The position numbers were made by a program, and so were the translations under genes. A stretch of 64,000 nt of DNA from Prosthecobacter fusiformis (GTDB lineage: Bacteria > Verrucomicrobiota > Verrucomicrobiia > Verrucomicrobiales > Verrucomicrobiaceae): positions 1-64,000 of the forward strand of contig NZ_SOCA01000004.1 of NCBI RefSeq assembly GCF_004364345.1. The letters run 5' to 3'. Of this stretch, positions 25,046 through 34,235 are shown piece after piece. Under the pieces are notes generated by a model. It searched no databases and was not told the origin of the DNA. It worked only from the letters and a program-made list of their open reading frames with translations. Numbering within the stretch: the first letter of the stretch is position 1; each line of letters starts with the position of its first letter.

Positions 25046-28000
25046 ATGACCTCTCGTTTTTCCCTGGCCCTCGCAGCGGCCTTCAGCCTCGTTCTCTCCC
25101 TGCCTGCGGCGGATCCCTTCATGCAGAAGCAGGATCTCTTTAAAGTCACTGGCGAGGGGTATAAAATCTACCACATCCCCGGCATCGTCGTCACAGCCAA
25201 AGGCACCGTCCTCGCTTGGTGTGAAGCCCGTAAAAACGGCCACGACTGGGATGACATCCATGTCCTCCTGCGCCGCAGCACCGATGACGGCCTAACATGG
25301 AGTGAGCCAAAAAACATCGTCAATGTCGAAGGTCCCAAGACCAAGAATCCCTTCGCCCTCGCCATCAAAAATGTCGATCCCAAAACCGTCACGTACAACA
25401 ACCCCGTGATGATCGCGGATAAAGATGGCACCATCCACATGCTATTCTGTCTGGAATACATGCGCGCCTTTTACCAGCGCAGCACGGATGATGGCCTCAC
25501 CTGGACCCAGCCTGTGGAGATCACCTCCACCTTCGAATCCTTCCGCAAGGTCTATGACTGGAAGGTCCTCGCCACCGGTCCCAATCACAGCATCCAGCTT
25601 CAGAAAACCGGCCGCCTCGTCGTCCCGGTCTGGCTTTCCACCGGCACCGGTGGCAATGCCCACCGCCCCAGCGTCACCTCCACCATTTACAGCGATGACC
25701 AGGGCAAAACTTGGCTGGCCGGTGAGATCGCCGTTCCCAATACGGAGGAGTGGATCAACCCCAATGAAACCGTCGCCGTGGAGCTTTCCGATGGCAGCGT
25801 CATGCTGAATGTCCGCAGTGAATCCAAGGCTCATCGCCGCCTCGTCACCATCAGCAAAGACGGTGCCACCGGCTGGAGCACACCCCGCTTTGACGATGCC
25901 CTCCTTGAGCCCATCTGCATGGGCGGGATTGTTCGTTATTCCAGCGCGGCCACTGGCCAGAAAAACCGCCTCCTCTTTTCGAATCCCAGTAACCTGGAAG
26001 GTGCCCGTGAAAAAGGTAAACCCGAGCCAGGTAAAAGCCGCCTCCGTCAAAATCTCAGCGTCAAGCTCAGCTACAATGAAGGCCTAACCTGGGCCGTGAA
26101 TAAAGTCCTCGAGCCAGGCTGGAGCGCCTATAGCGACATTGCCGTTACTCCCAAAGGCACCATCCTATCCTTCTATGGAGCCTCCGGTGAAAAACACCAC
26201 TTCGCTGGGGATCGCCTCACCCTCGCCCGGTATAACTTGGAATGGCTCACCGATGGTAAGGACACCACCCCCGTCGCCAGCCGTGAGGATCTCCCCATCA
26301 TGGACCCGGTCACCGTCAATGGCCTCGCCTTGCCCACGAAAAAGGTACCCCAGGGCCTCACCCTCCATCCGCAGATGGGTCTCCTCACTGTTTCCTTCAT
26401 CCAGGGGCAGCTCATCCACCGCACCACCTCCCGCATCTTGGAGACCCGCGCCACCATCACGCCCAATGGCGATTACCTCCTCATGTTTCCAGAGGGAGAT
26501 CATTACGCCAAGAGTAAGGGCGAAAAGATCAATACCATGATGGCCTGCCGCTCTACGGATAAAGGCAAGACCTGGAGTGCCCCCCAGGTCGCCTATGATG
26601 TCCCCTACGGTCAGCACGGTTTTATCCCCTTCATCCCGCGCGGCAGCAAGCGCCTCTATGCCTTCGGTACCCAGCCCATGCACAGCCACTGGACCCACGA
26701 GGGCGGCCAGCATGAAAACGCCGCCATTGGTTATCGCTGGTCAGATGACGACGGCCACACCTGGTCCGATGTCAAACTCATTGCCCCGGTCAATGATCCC
26801 GGTTTCCGTGGCATGTCCGTCATGCGCATGACCGAGACCGATGCTGGCACTTGGCTGCTCGGTTCCCACATTGCCGATTGGTCCTTCAAGCCCATCCGTA
26901 CCAAGCAGTACATCCTCCGCTCAGATGACAAAGGTGAAACCTGGACCGTCCTCCCCCATGCACGGCCGGATGGCTGGTTCGCTGAAGGCTTCGACCGCAT
27001 GGATGAAGGCCGCCCGCTGAATCTTGGCGGTGGCAGGGTTCTCTTCATGTCCCGCACCCCCGCCGGAAAGCTCTTCACCGCCTGGAGCAAAGATGACGGC
27101 AAGACCTGGACCGAACCCGCCCCCAGCACCCTCGTTCATCCAGATGCCCCGCCTATGCTGTTCCCTCTGTCCGATGGCAAAACACTCGTCGCTTTTCATC
27201 ATAACAAACTCCCTCCCACCAACCCTCGCGACCTCAATGACAAAGCCGAAACCATGAAGGTCCGGTCGGAGGTCTGGGTCTCCACCTCCACCGATGAAGG
27301 CCACACCTGGAGCGAGCCTCGTTTCGTCATGGCCAACGCCGTGGAGAACAACCTCGCTGTCGGCGGTTTCAACTTCCAGTGCTCCTACCTGGATGCTTTC
27401 ACGGAGGATGGTGTCATGCACATCTTCATGCCTCATCGCTGGCAGCAGGCCCTGCATCTCACCATCAAGGAATCCGACTTCGCCAGCCTGCCCACCAAGG
27501 CCCAGCTCGCTAAATTTAAAGGCGTCAAACCAGCCCCTAAAGTCACCGCTGCCGTCATCCCTCCCTCGGCTAAACCCGCTCCTAAAAAGCCTGAGCCTAA
27601 CTACGCCAGCAAGCTCGCTGCCGACATGGAACCCACCCGCCGCGTCATCTATAAAAAGATCGGCGATGTGGAACTTGGTCTCGATATCTTCGAGCCTGCC
27701 GGATTCAAAAAGGGCGACCAACGCGCCTGTTTCTTTTCCATCCACGGCGGCGGCTGGACCAGTGGCTCCACCCGCAGCATGTATCCCTTTACCGACTACT
27801 TTGCTAAAAAAGGCATGGTCGGCATCAGCGTCCAGTACCGCTTGTTTAAGGTCGGCGGCCCCCTCACTGTTTTTGACTGTGTCAAAGACGCCCGCGCCGC
27901 ACTCCGTTACGTCCGCACTCACGCTGCCGAATTCGGCATTGATCCGAATAAGATCATCGCCAACGGCGCTTCCGCAGGTGGTCACCTCGCCGCCGCCACC

Positions 28001-28384
28001 GCCCTGTTTCCCGGCGTGGACCATGAGGATGAAAACCTTCTCATCTCCTGCCGTCCCGATGCCATGATCCTCTTTTCCCCCGTCATTGACACATCTTCCG
28101 AAGGTTACGGCCATGCCAAAATCGGCGACCGCTGGGAAGAGCTTTCCCCCGCTCATCGGGTGCTCCGCTCCCTGCCACCCACCTTGCTCTTCCACGGTAC
28201 GGGTGATACCACCACCCCCATCAAAGGTGCTCGCGTTTTCGATGCCGCCATGCGCAAAGCTGGCAACCGCATCGAGTTCATCGCCCCTGAAGGAGCCATC
28301 CACACCTACATGTTCAAGGATGCCCGCCTCCATGCCGAAACCCTTCAGCAGATGGATGCCTTCATCGCCACCTTAAACTGGTAG
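25046..28384 (+). CDS. Secreted sialidase-sialidase-esterase fusion
   Basis: 1112 residues from the ATG at 25046 (signal peptide MTSRFSLALAAAFSLVLSLP). Domain 1 (about 25-385) is an exo-alpha-sialidase propeller with Asp boxes STDDGLTW (twice) and SDDQGKTW. Domain 2 (about 415-840) is a second propeller with STDKGKTW, SDDDGHTW, SDDKGETW, SKDDGKTW and STDEGHTW but no RIP motif. After a Pro/Lys linker, residues about 860-1112 form an alpha/beta hydrolase: oxyanion HGGGWTSG near 900, nucleophile GASAG (S976), D1054 and H1086. In domain 1 the FRIP arginine is histidine (YHIP, H43), so one active-site Arg is missing. It likely deacylates and cleaves acidic sugars outside the cell. Confidence 0.85.
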   Translation: MTSRFSLALAAAFSLVLSLPAADPFMQKQDLFKVTGEGYKIYHIPGIVVTAKGTVLAWCEARKNGHDWDDIHVLLRRSTDDGLTWSEPKNIVNVEGPKTKNPFALAIKNVDPKTVTYNNPVMIADKDGTIHMLFCLEYMRAFYQRSTDDGLTWTQPVEITSTFESFRKVYDWKVLATGPNHSIQLQKTGRLVVPVWLSTGTGGNAHRPSVTSTIYSDDQGKTWLAGEIAVPNTEEWINPNETVAVELSDGSVMLNVRSESKAHRRLVTISKDGATGWSTPRFDDALLEPICMGGIVRYSSAATGQKNRLLFSNPSNLEGAREKGKPEPGKSRLRQNLSVKLSYNEGLTWAVNKVLEPGWSAYSDIAVTPKGTILSFYGASGEKHHFAGDRLTLARYNLEWLTDGKDTTPVASREDLPIMDPVTVNGLALPTKKVPQGLTLHPQMGLLTVSFIQGQLIHRTTSRILETRATITPNGDYLLMFPEGDHYAKSKGEKINTMMACRSTDKGKTWSAPQVAYDVPYGQHGFIPFIPRGSKRLYAFGTQPMHSHWTHEGGQHENAAIGYRWSDDDGHTWSDVKLIAPVNDPGFRGMSVMRMTETDAGTWLLGSHIADWSFKPIRTKQYILRSDDKGETWTVLPHARPDGWFAEGFDRMDEGRPLNLGGGRVLFMSRTPAGKLFTAWSKDDGKTWTEPAPSTLVHPDAPPMLFPLSDGKTLVAFHHNKLPPTNPRDLNDKAETMKVRSEVWVSTSTDEGHTWSEPRFVMANAVENNLAVGGFNFQCSYLDAFTEDGVMHIFMPHRWQQALHLTIKESDFASLPTKAQLAKFKGVKPAPKVTAAVIPPSAKPAPKKPEPNYASKLAADMEPTRRVIYKKIGDVELGLDIFEPAGFKKGDQRACFFSIHGGGWTSGSTRSMYPFTDYFAKKGMVGISVQYRLFKVGGPLTVFDCVKDARAALRYVRTHAAEFGIDPNKIIANGASAGGHLAAATALFPGVDHEDENLLISCRPDAMILFSPVIDTSSEGYGHAKIGDRWEELSPAHRVLRSLPPTLLFHGTGDTTTPIKGARVFDAAMRKAGNRIEFIAPEGAIHTYMFKDARLHAETLQQMDAFIATLNW

Positions 28385-28439
28385 CTCCTTGTTGTTATGC
28401 CCTCTCCGGTTTAGGAGAGGCATGGCCATTCGGTCAGCC

Positions 28440-28575
28440 CCCGCTCCCGGAGGGAGCACGGCTAATAGCCGGTGGTGGGTCGCGTAGCGACCGAGAACCA
28501 CCGGACAAGAAAACGCTCCCCCATACCGCCGTCGCGTCCTGGAGGGACGCCGGATGCCCGGTTCTCCTATTCAAC
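28440..28575. repeat. REP-like palindromic intergenic element
   Basis: CCGGTGGT..ACCACCGG encloses GGTCGC-GTA-GCGACC, giving a strong 36-base hairpin at 28469-28504. It is flanked by CTCCCGGAGGGAGCACGG (28444-28461) and a related CGTCCTGGAGGGACGCCGG (28534-28552), each itself palindromic. Frame translations give SGGSRSLRDPPPAI-type peptides that recur as spurious ORFs in Planctomycetes and Verrucomicrobia genomes, which suggests a dispersed repeat family rather than a gene (from memory). Confidence 0.65.
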
Positions 28576-28688
28576 AACCGTTGACCGGACCATCCCCACC
28601 GTCCGCTCTCTTGTTGCGTTTTACGAATAATGTATAATAATATTAAATGCTGTAAACAACAGTGCAAAATCGTGTCCCTTTCAATTCA

Positions 28689-28880
28689 TCCCCATCCTCC
28701 ACCCATGGGGAAATCCATCCCCATGAATCCCCATCGCCACTCATCATCAATGGATTGACCACCAAAATCCCCAAATGGGGATAAAATGAAATACCTCCCC
28801 ACGCCCCCTCTGCGGCCAAGACTGGGCGTCAACAGCCATCGATTCACCCGCAAAGAGGCCAAGGGGCAGAGAACGCAGAG
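28689..28880. repeat. Imperfect direct repeat, copy 1
   Basis: Shares in order with copy 2: TCCCCA at the start, CCATGGGGAAA..CATCCCCAT, ATCCCCAAATGGGGATAAAA, CCTCTGCGGCCAA, GGCGTCAACAGCCATCGATT and GCAGAGAACGCAGAG at the end. Each copy contains two GGGGA-based palindromes. It lies in the intergenic region ahead of the sialate esterase gene. Confidence 0.8.
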
Positions 28881-28912
28881 TCACCAAGCCGACTGATTAC
28901 CCTCCCCAAAAA

Positions 28913-29122
28913 TCCCCAACCTCCCCCCCATGGGGAAATTCATCCCCATCAAATCCCCATCTCAACTCATTCATCCTCAACACACTGACCACCCAAATCC
29001 CCAAATGGGGATAAAATGAAATTCCTCCCCACAGCCCCCTCTGCCTCTCCGCCCCTCTGCGGCCAAAACTAGGCGTCAACAGCCATCGATTCACCAAAGG
29101 CCAAGGAGCAGAGAACGCAGAG
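28913..29122. repeat. Imperfect direct repeat, copy 2
   Basis: Second copy of the repeat at 28689-28880, with a small insertion (CTCTGCCTCTCCGCC) before the CCTCTGCGGCCAA block and a deletion after ATCGATTCACC. Divergence is spread along the unit, so the duplication is not recent. It ends 103 bp before the next gene. Confidence 0.8.
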
Positions 29123-29224
29123 CCACTGGACCCAGCTAATCGCCACCTTGATCCCTCAATGGTCACAGTCTTTTACCAGCAATATTGACCCTCAGCCCAC
29201 GTCTTCATCTATCCAACCCTAGCC

Positions 29225-32200
29225 ATGAAGAGACTCACTGCCCTCGCCTTGTTATGGTCTGCATCCTGCGCTTTTGCGGATGTCAGACTGCCCGCCATCA
29301 TCTCGGATCACATGGTCGTCCAGTCTGCGGTCGAGGTCCCCATCTGGGGCTGGGCCGATGCTGGGGAAGAAGTCACCGTCACCCTGTCCGGTCAAAGCAC
29401 GTCCACCCAAGCGGCCGCCGATGGCAAATGGCAGGTTAAGCTTGGCAAGCTCCCTTCCACCGCCGAACCGCAGACCCTCACCGTGAAGGGTAAAAACACC
29501 CTCACCGTCAGCGATGTGCTCATCGGTGAAGTCTGGCTTGCTTCGGGCCAGTCGAACATGACCAAGACCGTCAACAGCTGCCTCAATTACGAGGAGGAGC
29601 AGAAGCAGGCCGCTTTCCCTCAGATCCGCATGTTCACTGTTGAGCGTATCTCTTTGCCGAAGCCGCAGGAAGACTGCAAAGGCACCTGGCAGGTATGCAG
29701 TGCCGAAACCGTCGGTCGTTTTTCCGCTGCCGCCTATTTCTTTGGCCGCGAGCTTCATCGCGAGCTCAAGCTGCCCGTCGGCCTCATCCATTCCGCCTGG
29801 GGCGGCACCGCCATTGAGGCCTGGACCAGCATGCCTGCCCAGTCAAAGCTGCCCGAATACCCGACCATCTCCGCAAGCTGGGAAGAGGCTAAAAAACAGC
29901 CCTGGGATGCCTCCAAAGAAGCCGCCGCTCATGAGGCAGCTGTGGCCAAATGGAAAGAAGAGGTGGCTGCCGCCAAAGCCGCCAAGAAATCCGCTCCTCG
30001 GGTACCTCCTTCCCCTGTTGAGCCACGTCTCCATCAGAATCATCCTGCCAATCTCTACAATGGCATGATCTCCCCCATCATCCCATACGCCATTCGTGGT
30101 GCCATCTGGTATCAGGGCGAGCACAATTCTAACAAACCTTATATAGAGCTTTATAGCCTTCAGCTAAAAACCCTCATTCAGGACTGGCGTCACCGCTGGG
30201 GGTATGAGTTTCCCTTCGCCTGGGTTCAGCTTCCAGATTTTCAAGCCCCGCAGGATTCTCCCGTGGAGGTGGAAAACTGGCCCGTCATTCGCGAGCAGAT
30301 GCTCAAGACGCTGACGGTACCCAAGACCGGCATGGCCATCGCTCTCGGCTTGGGCGAGGCCAAGGACATTCACCCTAAAAACAAGCAGGACGTGGGCAAG
30401 CGCCTCTCCCTCTGGGCACTCGGTACCGTTTATGAAAAAACCGTCCCCGCCACTTCCGGTCCGCTGCCTGCAGATGTTGATTTCAAAGGCAACACCGCCA
30501 CCATCACCTTCGACCACGCGGAAAGTGGACTGAGATCCAAAGATGGCAAAGCTGAACTCACAGGCTTCGCCATTGCCGGTGCCGACCGTCGTTTTGTCTG
30601 GGCCGATGCGCGCATCCAGGGAAACAAAGTCATCGTTTCCTCCCCTGATGTCGCAAAGCCCGCCTCTGTCCGGTATGCCTGGGCCAACAATCCCATCTGG
30701 TCCCTGGAGAATGGTGCTGGACTCCCTGCCTCCCCTTTCCGCACCGATGACTGGAAGATCGAACTGAAGCTCGCCGCCATTTTTGGCGATCACATGGTCG
30801 TGCAGGCAAATGCTGCCGTCCCGGTCTGGGGGTGGGCCGAGCCTGGAGATGAAATCACCGTCACCCTGGGCAGCGAAACTGCCACCACCAAAGTCGCCCC
30901 GGACAGCACCTGGAGCGTCCGCTTGAAAGCGCAATCCGCCACAGACAAGCCTCAGGAACTCGTGGTCAAAGGCAAAAAAAGCCTCACGATCAAGGACGTC
31001 CTCCTCGGTGAAGTCTGGCTCGCCTCCGGCCAGTCAAACATGGCCTTCCTCTTCAGCCGTGGTGAATACCCCGCAGCAGAGTCCGCTGCTGCCGATCTTC
31101 CTCAGGTCCGCATGTTTACCGTCAAGCAACACAGCACACGTACACCCCAGAAGGATTGCGAGGGGGCGTGGGTCGTCGCCACCCCGGAGACCGTGCAGAA
31201 TTTCTCCGCAGTGGCGTGGTTCTTCGGCCGCGATCTGCACCTCAAAATGAAGACTCCCGTGGGCATGATCAATTCCTCCTGGGGCGGTACCGACATCGCC
31301 GCCTGGACTAGCGAGCCTGCCCAGGCTGCCGTTCCTGCGCTCAAGGAAAAATTGGACCAGTGGGCCAAGGACGCCGCTGCCTATGATGCAGCCAAAGAGA
31401 AGGAGGCCATCAACAAAAGGCTTGTGACCTGGAAAGCCGCCGTCGCTAAGGCCAAAGCCGCAGGTGCCGCCAAAATGCCACCCAAGCCGAGAGCGGAAGG
31501 CCGTCTCGACATTCATCAAAACCATCCTGCCAATTTGTACAATGGCATGATCTCACCCATCATTCCCTATGCCATTCGCGGGGTCATCTGGTATCAGGGC
31601 GAGCACAACTGCTCCACCCTGGAAAAAGCCACCCTCTACGCCACCCAGCTTCCTTTGCTGGTTAAAGACTGGCGCGCGCAGTGGCGTGCGAATTTCCCCT
31701 TCGCCTGGGTGCAGTTGCCTAACTTTGAGCATCTTGGCTTCCGCCCCCTCGTCCGTGAAGCTATGCAAAAAAGCCTCAGCGTGCCGAATACCGGCATGGC
31801 CGTCACCATTGATGTGGGCCAAAAAGATGACAACCATCCCAAGGACAAAAAGACCGTCGGCGAGCGGCTTTCCATCTGGGCACAAGCACGCGTCTATCGC
31901 CAGAAGCTGCCTGCTTATACAGGGCCGACGGTGCGTGAGCACGCCGTGAAGGGCAATACAGTGCAGGTGCGCTTCGACAATGCGCAGGGTGGTTTGAAGC
32001 TAAAGGATGATACCGCCAAAAGTTTCGAGATCGCCGGGGCCGATCAGCAGTGGAAACCCGCCCAGGTTAAGATCACCAGCAATCTCATGGTGTTTTCCAA
32101 TCCGGAAATCAAGACTCCCGCCGCCGTCCGTTACGCCTGGTCCAGCAGCCCTGAAGCCAGCTTGTTTAACGGAGCCGGACTGCCCGCTTCTCCCTTCCGT

Positions 32201-32239
32201 ACGGACGATTGGGAAATCTCCGAACGCCCGCTCCCATGA
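29225..32239 (+). CDS. Tandem double sialate O-acetylesterase, secreted
   Basis: 1004 residues: signal peptide (1-18), then two full copies of an SGNH-type sialate O-acetylesterase offset by about 494 residues. Each copy opens DHMVVQ and carries GEVWLASGQSNM (nucleophiles S110 and S604), SAWGGTAIEAWTS or SSWGGTDIAAWTS, HQNHPANLYNGMISP, YAIRG.IWYQGEHN and a C-terminal D..HP catalytic dyad (KDIHPKNK; KDDNHPKDK). Copies end in the same NGAGLPASPFRTDDW motif. These enzymes remove O-acetyl groups from sialic acids so sialidases can act. Both active sites look intact. The stop overlaps the next gene, the first of a tight operon. Confidence 0.92.
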   Translation: MKRLTALALLWSASCAFADVRLPAIISDHMVVQSAVEVPIWGWADAGEEVTVTLSGQSTSTQAAADGKWQVKLGKLPSTAEPQTLTVKGKNTLTVSDVLIGEVWLASGQSNMTKTVNSCLNYEEEQKQAAFPQIRMFTVERISLPKPQEDCKGTWQVCSAETVGRFSAAAYFFGRELHRELKLPVGLIHSAWGGTAIEAWTSMPAQSKLPEYPTISASWEEAKKQPWDASKEAAAHEAAVAKWKEEVAAAKAAKKSAPRVPPSPVEPRLHQNHPANLYNGMISPIIPYAIRGAIWYQGEHNSNKPYIELYSLQLKTLIQDWRHRWGYEFPFAWVQLPDFQAPQDSPVEVENWPVIREQMLKTLTVPKTGMAIALGLGEAKDIHPKNKQDVGKRLSLWALGTVYEKTVPATSGPLPADVDFKGNTATITFDHAESGLRSKDGKAELTGFAIAGADRRFVWADARIQGNKVIVSSPDVAKPASVRYAWANNPIWSLENGAGLPASPFRTDDWKIELKLAAIFGDHMVVQANAAVPVWGWAEPGDEITVTLGSETATTKVAPDSTWSVRLKAQSATDKPQELVVKGKKSLTIKDVLLGEVWLASGQSNMAFLFSRGEYPAAESAAADLPQVRMFTVKQHSTRTPQKDCEGAWVVATPETVQNFSAVAWFFGRDLHLKMKTPVGMINSSWGGTDIAAWTSEPAQAAVPALKEKLDQWAKDAAAYDAAKEKEAINKRLVTWKAAVAKAKAAGAAKMPPKPRAEGRLDIHQNHPANLYNGMISPIIPYAIRGVIWYQGEHNCSTLEKATLYATQLPLLVKDWRAQWRANFPFAWVQLPNFEHLGFRPLVREAMQKSLSVPNTGMAVTIDVGQKDDNHPKDKKTVGERLSIWAQARVYRQKLPAYTGPTVREHAVKGNTVQVRFDNAQGGLKLKDDTAKSFEIAGADQQWKPAQVKITSNLMVFSNPEIKTPAAVRYAWSSSPEASLFNGAGLPASPFRTDDWEISERPLP

Positions 32240-33420
32240 TGAGGTTCCTTGTTTTTGCCACACTTCTGGTTGGTTCTGCGGGTGCTGAAGACTACCGCAT
32301 TGAACTCAGTACCATCCAGACCAGTGTGGGTGATCTTTACTGGGCACAGTCCCGGGCCGCTCTCATCCCAGGGGAACCTGCCCGTGTCATCGTCACCACC
32401 CAGGAGATCGAAAAAGCCGGGTCCCATGGTTACCGCAATGTCTTCGTGACTGAAACAACGGATGGCGCAAAGACCTGGAGCAGCCCCAAGGAAATCGTCA
32501 GCCTGCGCCGCGCACGCATGCCGGAAGGTCACGACTTCGTCATTGGCGATGTCTGCCCGCAGACGCATGTCAAAACCGGGGTCGTGCTCGCCCATGGCAA
32601 GACCTTTGGGTTTGAAGGCGGTGTCAAAGAGAACCGTGGTTTCGAACGTGTCTCTTACTCCACCTACTCTCCCAAGAAGGATACGTGGAGCGGCTTGAAG
32701 TTGCTGGAACTCCCGGAAAAGGATCATGAGGGATTCACCATCCTGGAACCCAATTCTGGCTGCCATCAGCGTTATGATTTGCCCAATGGCGAGATCCTTC
32801 TGCCTATCCGGTATCGCAAGAATCCCAAGAGCCGCCAGTACACCACCATGGTTGCCCGTTGCACGTTTGATGGAGAAACGCTCACCTATCATGAGCATGG
32901 CTCCGAACTCACTTTCAAAGGCCGACGCGGTTTATACGAACCTTCAGTCATTGGGTATGGCGGGCGATATTATCTGACCATGCGGGCGGATGAAAGCGCC
33001 TTCGTTTCCGTCAGCGATGACGGCCTCAACTATACCCCTCCAGTCGAATGGAAGTTCGATGATGGTAAGGTGCTCGGCAGCTATAACACCCAGCAGCACT
33101 GGGTCGCTCATAGCGATGCCTTATATCTCGTTTATACCCGCAAGGGGGCCAACAATGATCATGTGAATCGCCACCGTGCACCCATCTTCATGGGCAGGGT
33201 GGACCTGGAACGCCTGTGTGTCATCCGTTCCACCGAGCGGATTCTCCTGCCGGAGAACGGTGTGGATCTCGGCGGGGGCTTTGGTGTGCTTGATTTCAAT
33301 GCTGGGGAAACCTGGGTCATCAGCACCGAGATGGGCTTTCCTGAGGACCGCCGGAATGAACCCAATCGCATACTCCTTTCCAAAATCCTGTGGTCCAAGC
33401 CTAACAAACTTTTTAAATGA
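32236..33420 (+). CDS. Secreted sialidase-like beta-propeller
   Basis: 394 residues from the ATG at 32236, which overlaps the upstream stop. Signal peptide MMRFLVFATLLVGSAGA. The fold is a six-bladed sialidase-like propeller with a TTDGAKTW Asp box, FVSVSDDGLNY, an NSGCHQRYDLPNGEILLPIR strand and VLGSYNTQQHWV. It lacks an FRIP motif, so a true exo-sialidase mechanism is unproven and a binding or different glycosidase role is possible. It is translationally coupled to the esterase before it and the aldolase after it (ATGA overlaps on both sides). Confidence 0.75.
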   Translation: MMRFLVFATLLVGSAGAEDYRIELSTIQTSVGDLYWAQSRAALIPGEPARVIVTTQEIEKAGSHGYRNVFVTETTDGAKTWSSPKEIVSLRRARMPEGHDFVIGDVCPQTHVKTGVVLAHGKTFGFEGGVKENRGFERVSYSTYSPKKDTWSGLKLLELPEKDHEGFTILEPNSGCHQRYDLPNGEILLPIRYRKNPKSRQYTTMVARCTFDGETLTYHEHGSELTFKGRRGLYEPSVIGYGGRYYLTMRADESAFVSVSDDGLNYTPPVEWKFDDGKVLGSYNTQQHWVAHSDALYLVYTRKGANNDHVNRHRAPIFMGRVDLERLCVIRSTERILLPENGVDLGGGFGVLDFNAGETWVISTEMGFPEDRRNEPNRILLSKILWSKPNKLFK

Positions 33421-34229
33421 CTGCCTCCCAATTAGCCACCGCACTGCACGATGGGCGACCTGTGTTTGGCACCCTGATTGTATCACCATCACCTCGCTGG
33501 CCGGATACGGTGAAAGGTTGCGGCCTGGACTTTGTCTTCATTGATACCGAGCACATAGCCCTTGATCGCGAGCAGCTTTCCTGGATGTGCCAGACCTATA
33601 CGGCCCTCGGCCTGCCGCCCATTGTCCGTATCCCCTCACCGGATCCCTATACCGCCACCATGGTTCTGGATGGCGGTGCCGCTGGCATCATCGCTCCTTA
33701 TGTGGAAAGCGCCGCTCAGGTGCAGGCCCTTCGCGGAGCTGTGAAAGTACGTCCCCTGAAAGGCCGCAAGCTGGATGCCATCCTGAATGGCGGCACCTGC
33801 GAGCCTGAACTGCAAACCTACATGGATGCAGGTGCACAGAACCGCCTGCTCATTGTTAATATCGAGAGCGTGCCTGCCATCGCCGCCCTGGATGAGATCA
33901 TCGCCGTTCCTGGTCTGGATGCCGTGCTCATTGGCCCCCATGACCTGACATGCAGCTTGGGCATCCCGGAACAGTACGACCACCCGGATTTCCTTGCTGC
34001 CTGCGAGACCATTTTTAGCAAAGCCCGTGCGGCAGGCATCGGTGCCGGTATTCATTTCTGGGGCAGTGTGGAGCAGCATGCCCGCTTTTTAAAACTGGGT
34101 GCCAACATGCTTATTCATAGTGCTGACATCAGCCTCTTTCAGAAACATCTTCGCCTGGAACTCGCCGCTGTAAAACAAGCCGCCGGTTTGAATGCCTCAC
34201 CTGCGGAAACTTCCACCGTCACTATTTGA
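33417..34229 (+). CDS. HpcH/HpaI-family aldolase
   Basis: 270 residues. VFGTLIVSPSPRWPDTVKGCGLDFVFIDTEHIALDREQ contains the base and substrate motifs of HpcH/HpaI class II pyruvate aldolases (written here in part), followed by LPPIVRIPSPDPYTATMVLD, GAAGIIAPYVES, NIESVPAIAALDEIIAVPGL (metal Glu) and DAVLIGPHDLTCSLGIP. These enzymes split 2-keto-3-deoxy or 4-hydroxy-2-keto acids into pyruvate and an aldehyde, using a divalent metal. In a sialidase operon it may cleave a keto sugar acid, but substrate is unknown. No signal peptide, so cytoplasmic. Start overlaps the previous stop; 6 bp separate it from the next gene. Confidence 0.85.
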   Translation: MTASQLATALHDGRPVFGTLIVSPSPRWPDTVKGCGLDFVFIDTEHIALDREQLSWMCQTYTALGLPPIVRIPSPDPYTATMVLDGGAAGIIAPYVESAAQVQALRGAVKVRPLKGRKLDAILNGGTCEPELQTYMDAGAQNRLLIVNIESVPAIAALDEIIAVPGLDAVLIGPHDLTCSLGIPEQYDHPDFLAACETIFSKARAAGIGAGIHFWGSVEQHARFLKLGANMLIHSADISLFQKHLRLELAAVKQAAGLNASPAETSTVTI

Positions 34230-34235
34230 TCCGCC

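Larger units (their letters stand above)
28385..29224. other. 840-bp gene-free region between two glycan genes
   Basis: No credible gene was found. It holds a REP-like palindromic element (28440-28575), a short AT-rich stretch (about 28615-28665) that could carry a promoter, and two imperfect copies of a roughly 200-bp repeat (28689-28880, 28913-29122). The last 100 bases precede the double sialate esterase gene and may contain its promoter. Confidence 0.75.

Noticed and set aside
26921-28333. 470-codon minus-strand frame opposite the sialidase fusion
   Set aside because: Shadow frame; the plus strand has conserved Asp boxes and an esterase triad.
28689-29122. CRISPR-like array in the repeat region
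   Set aside because: There are only two long, diverged repeat copies, no short identical repeats with unique spacers and no cas genes.
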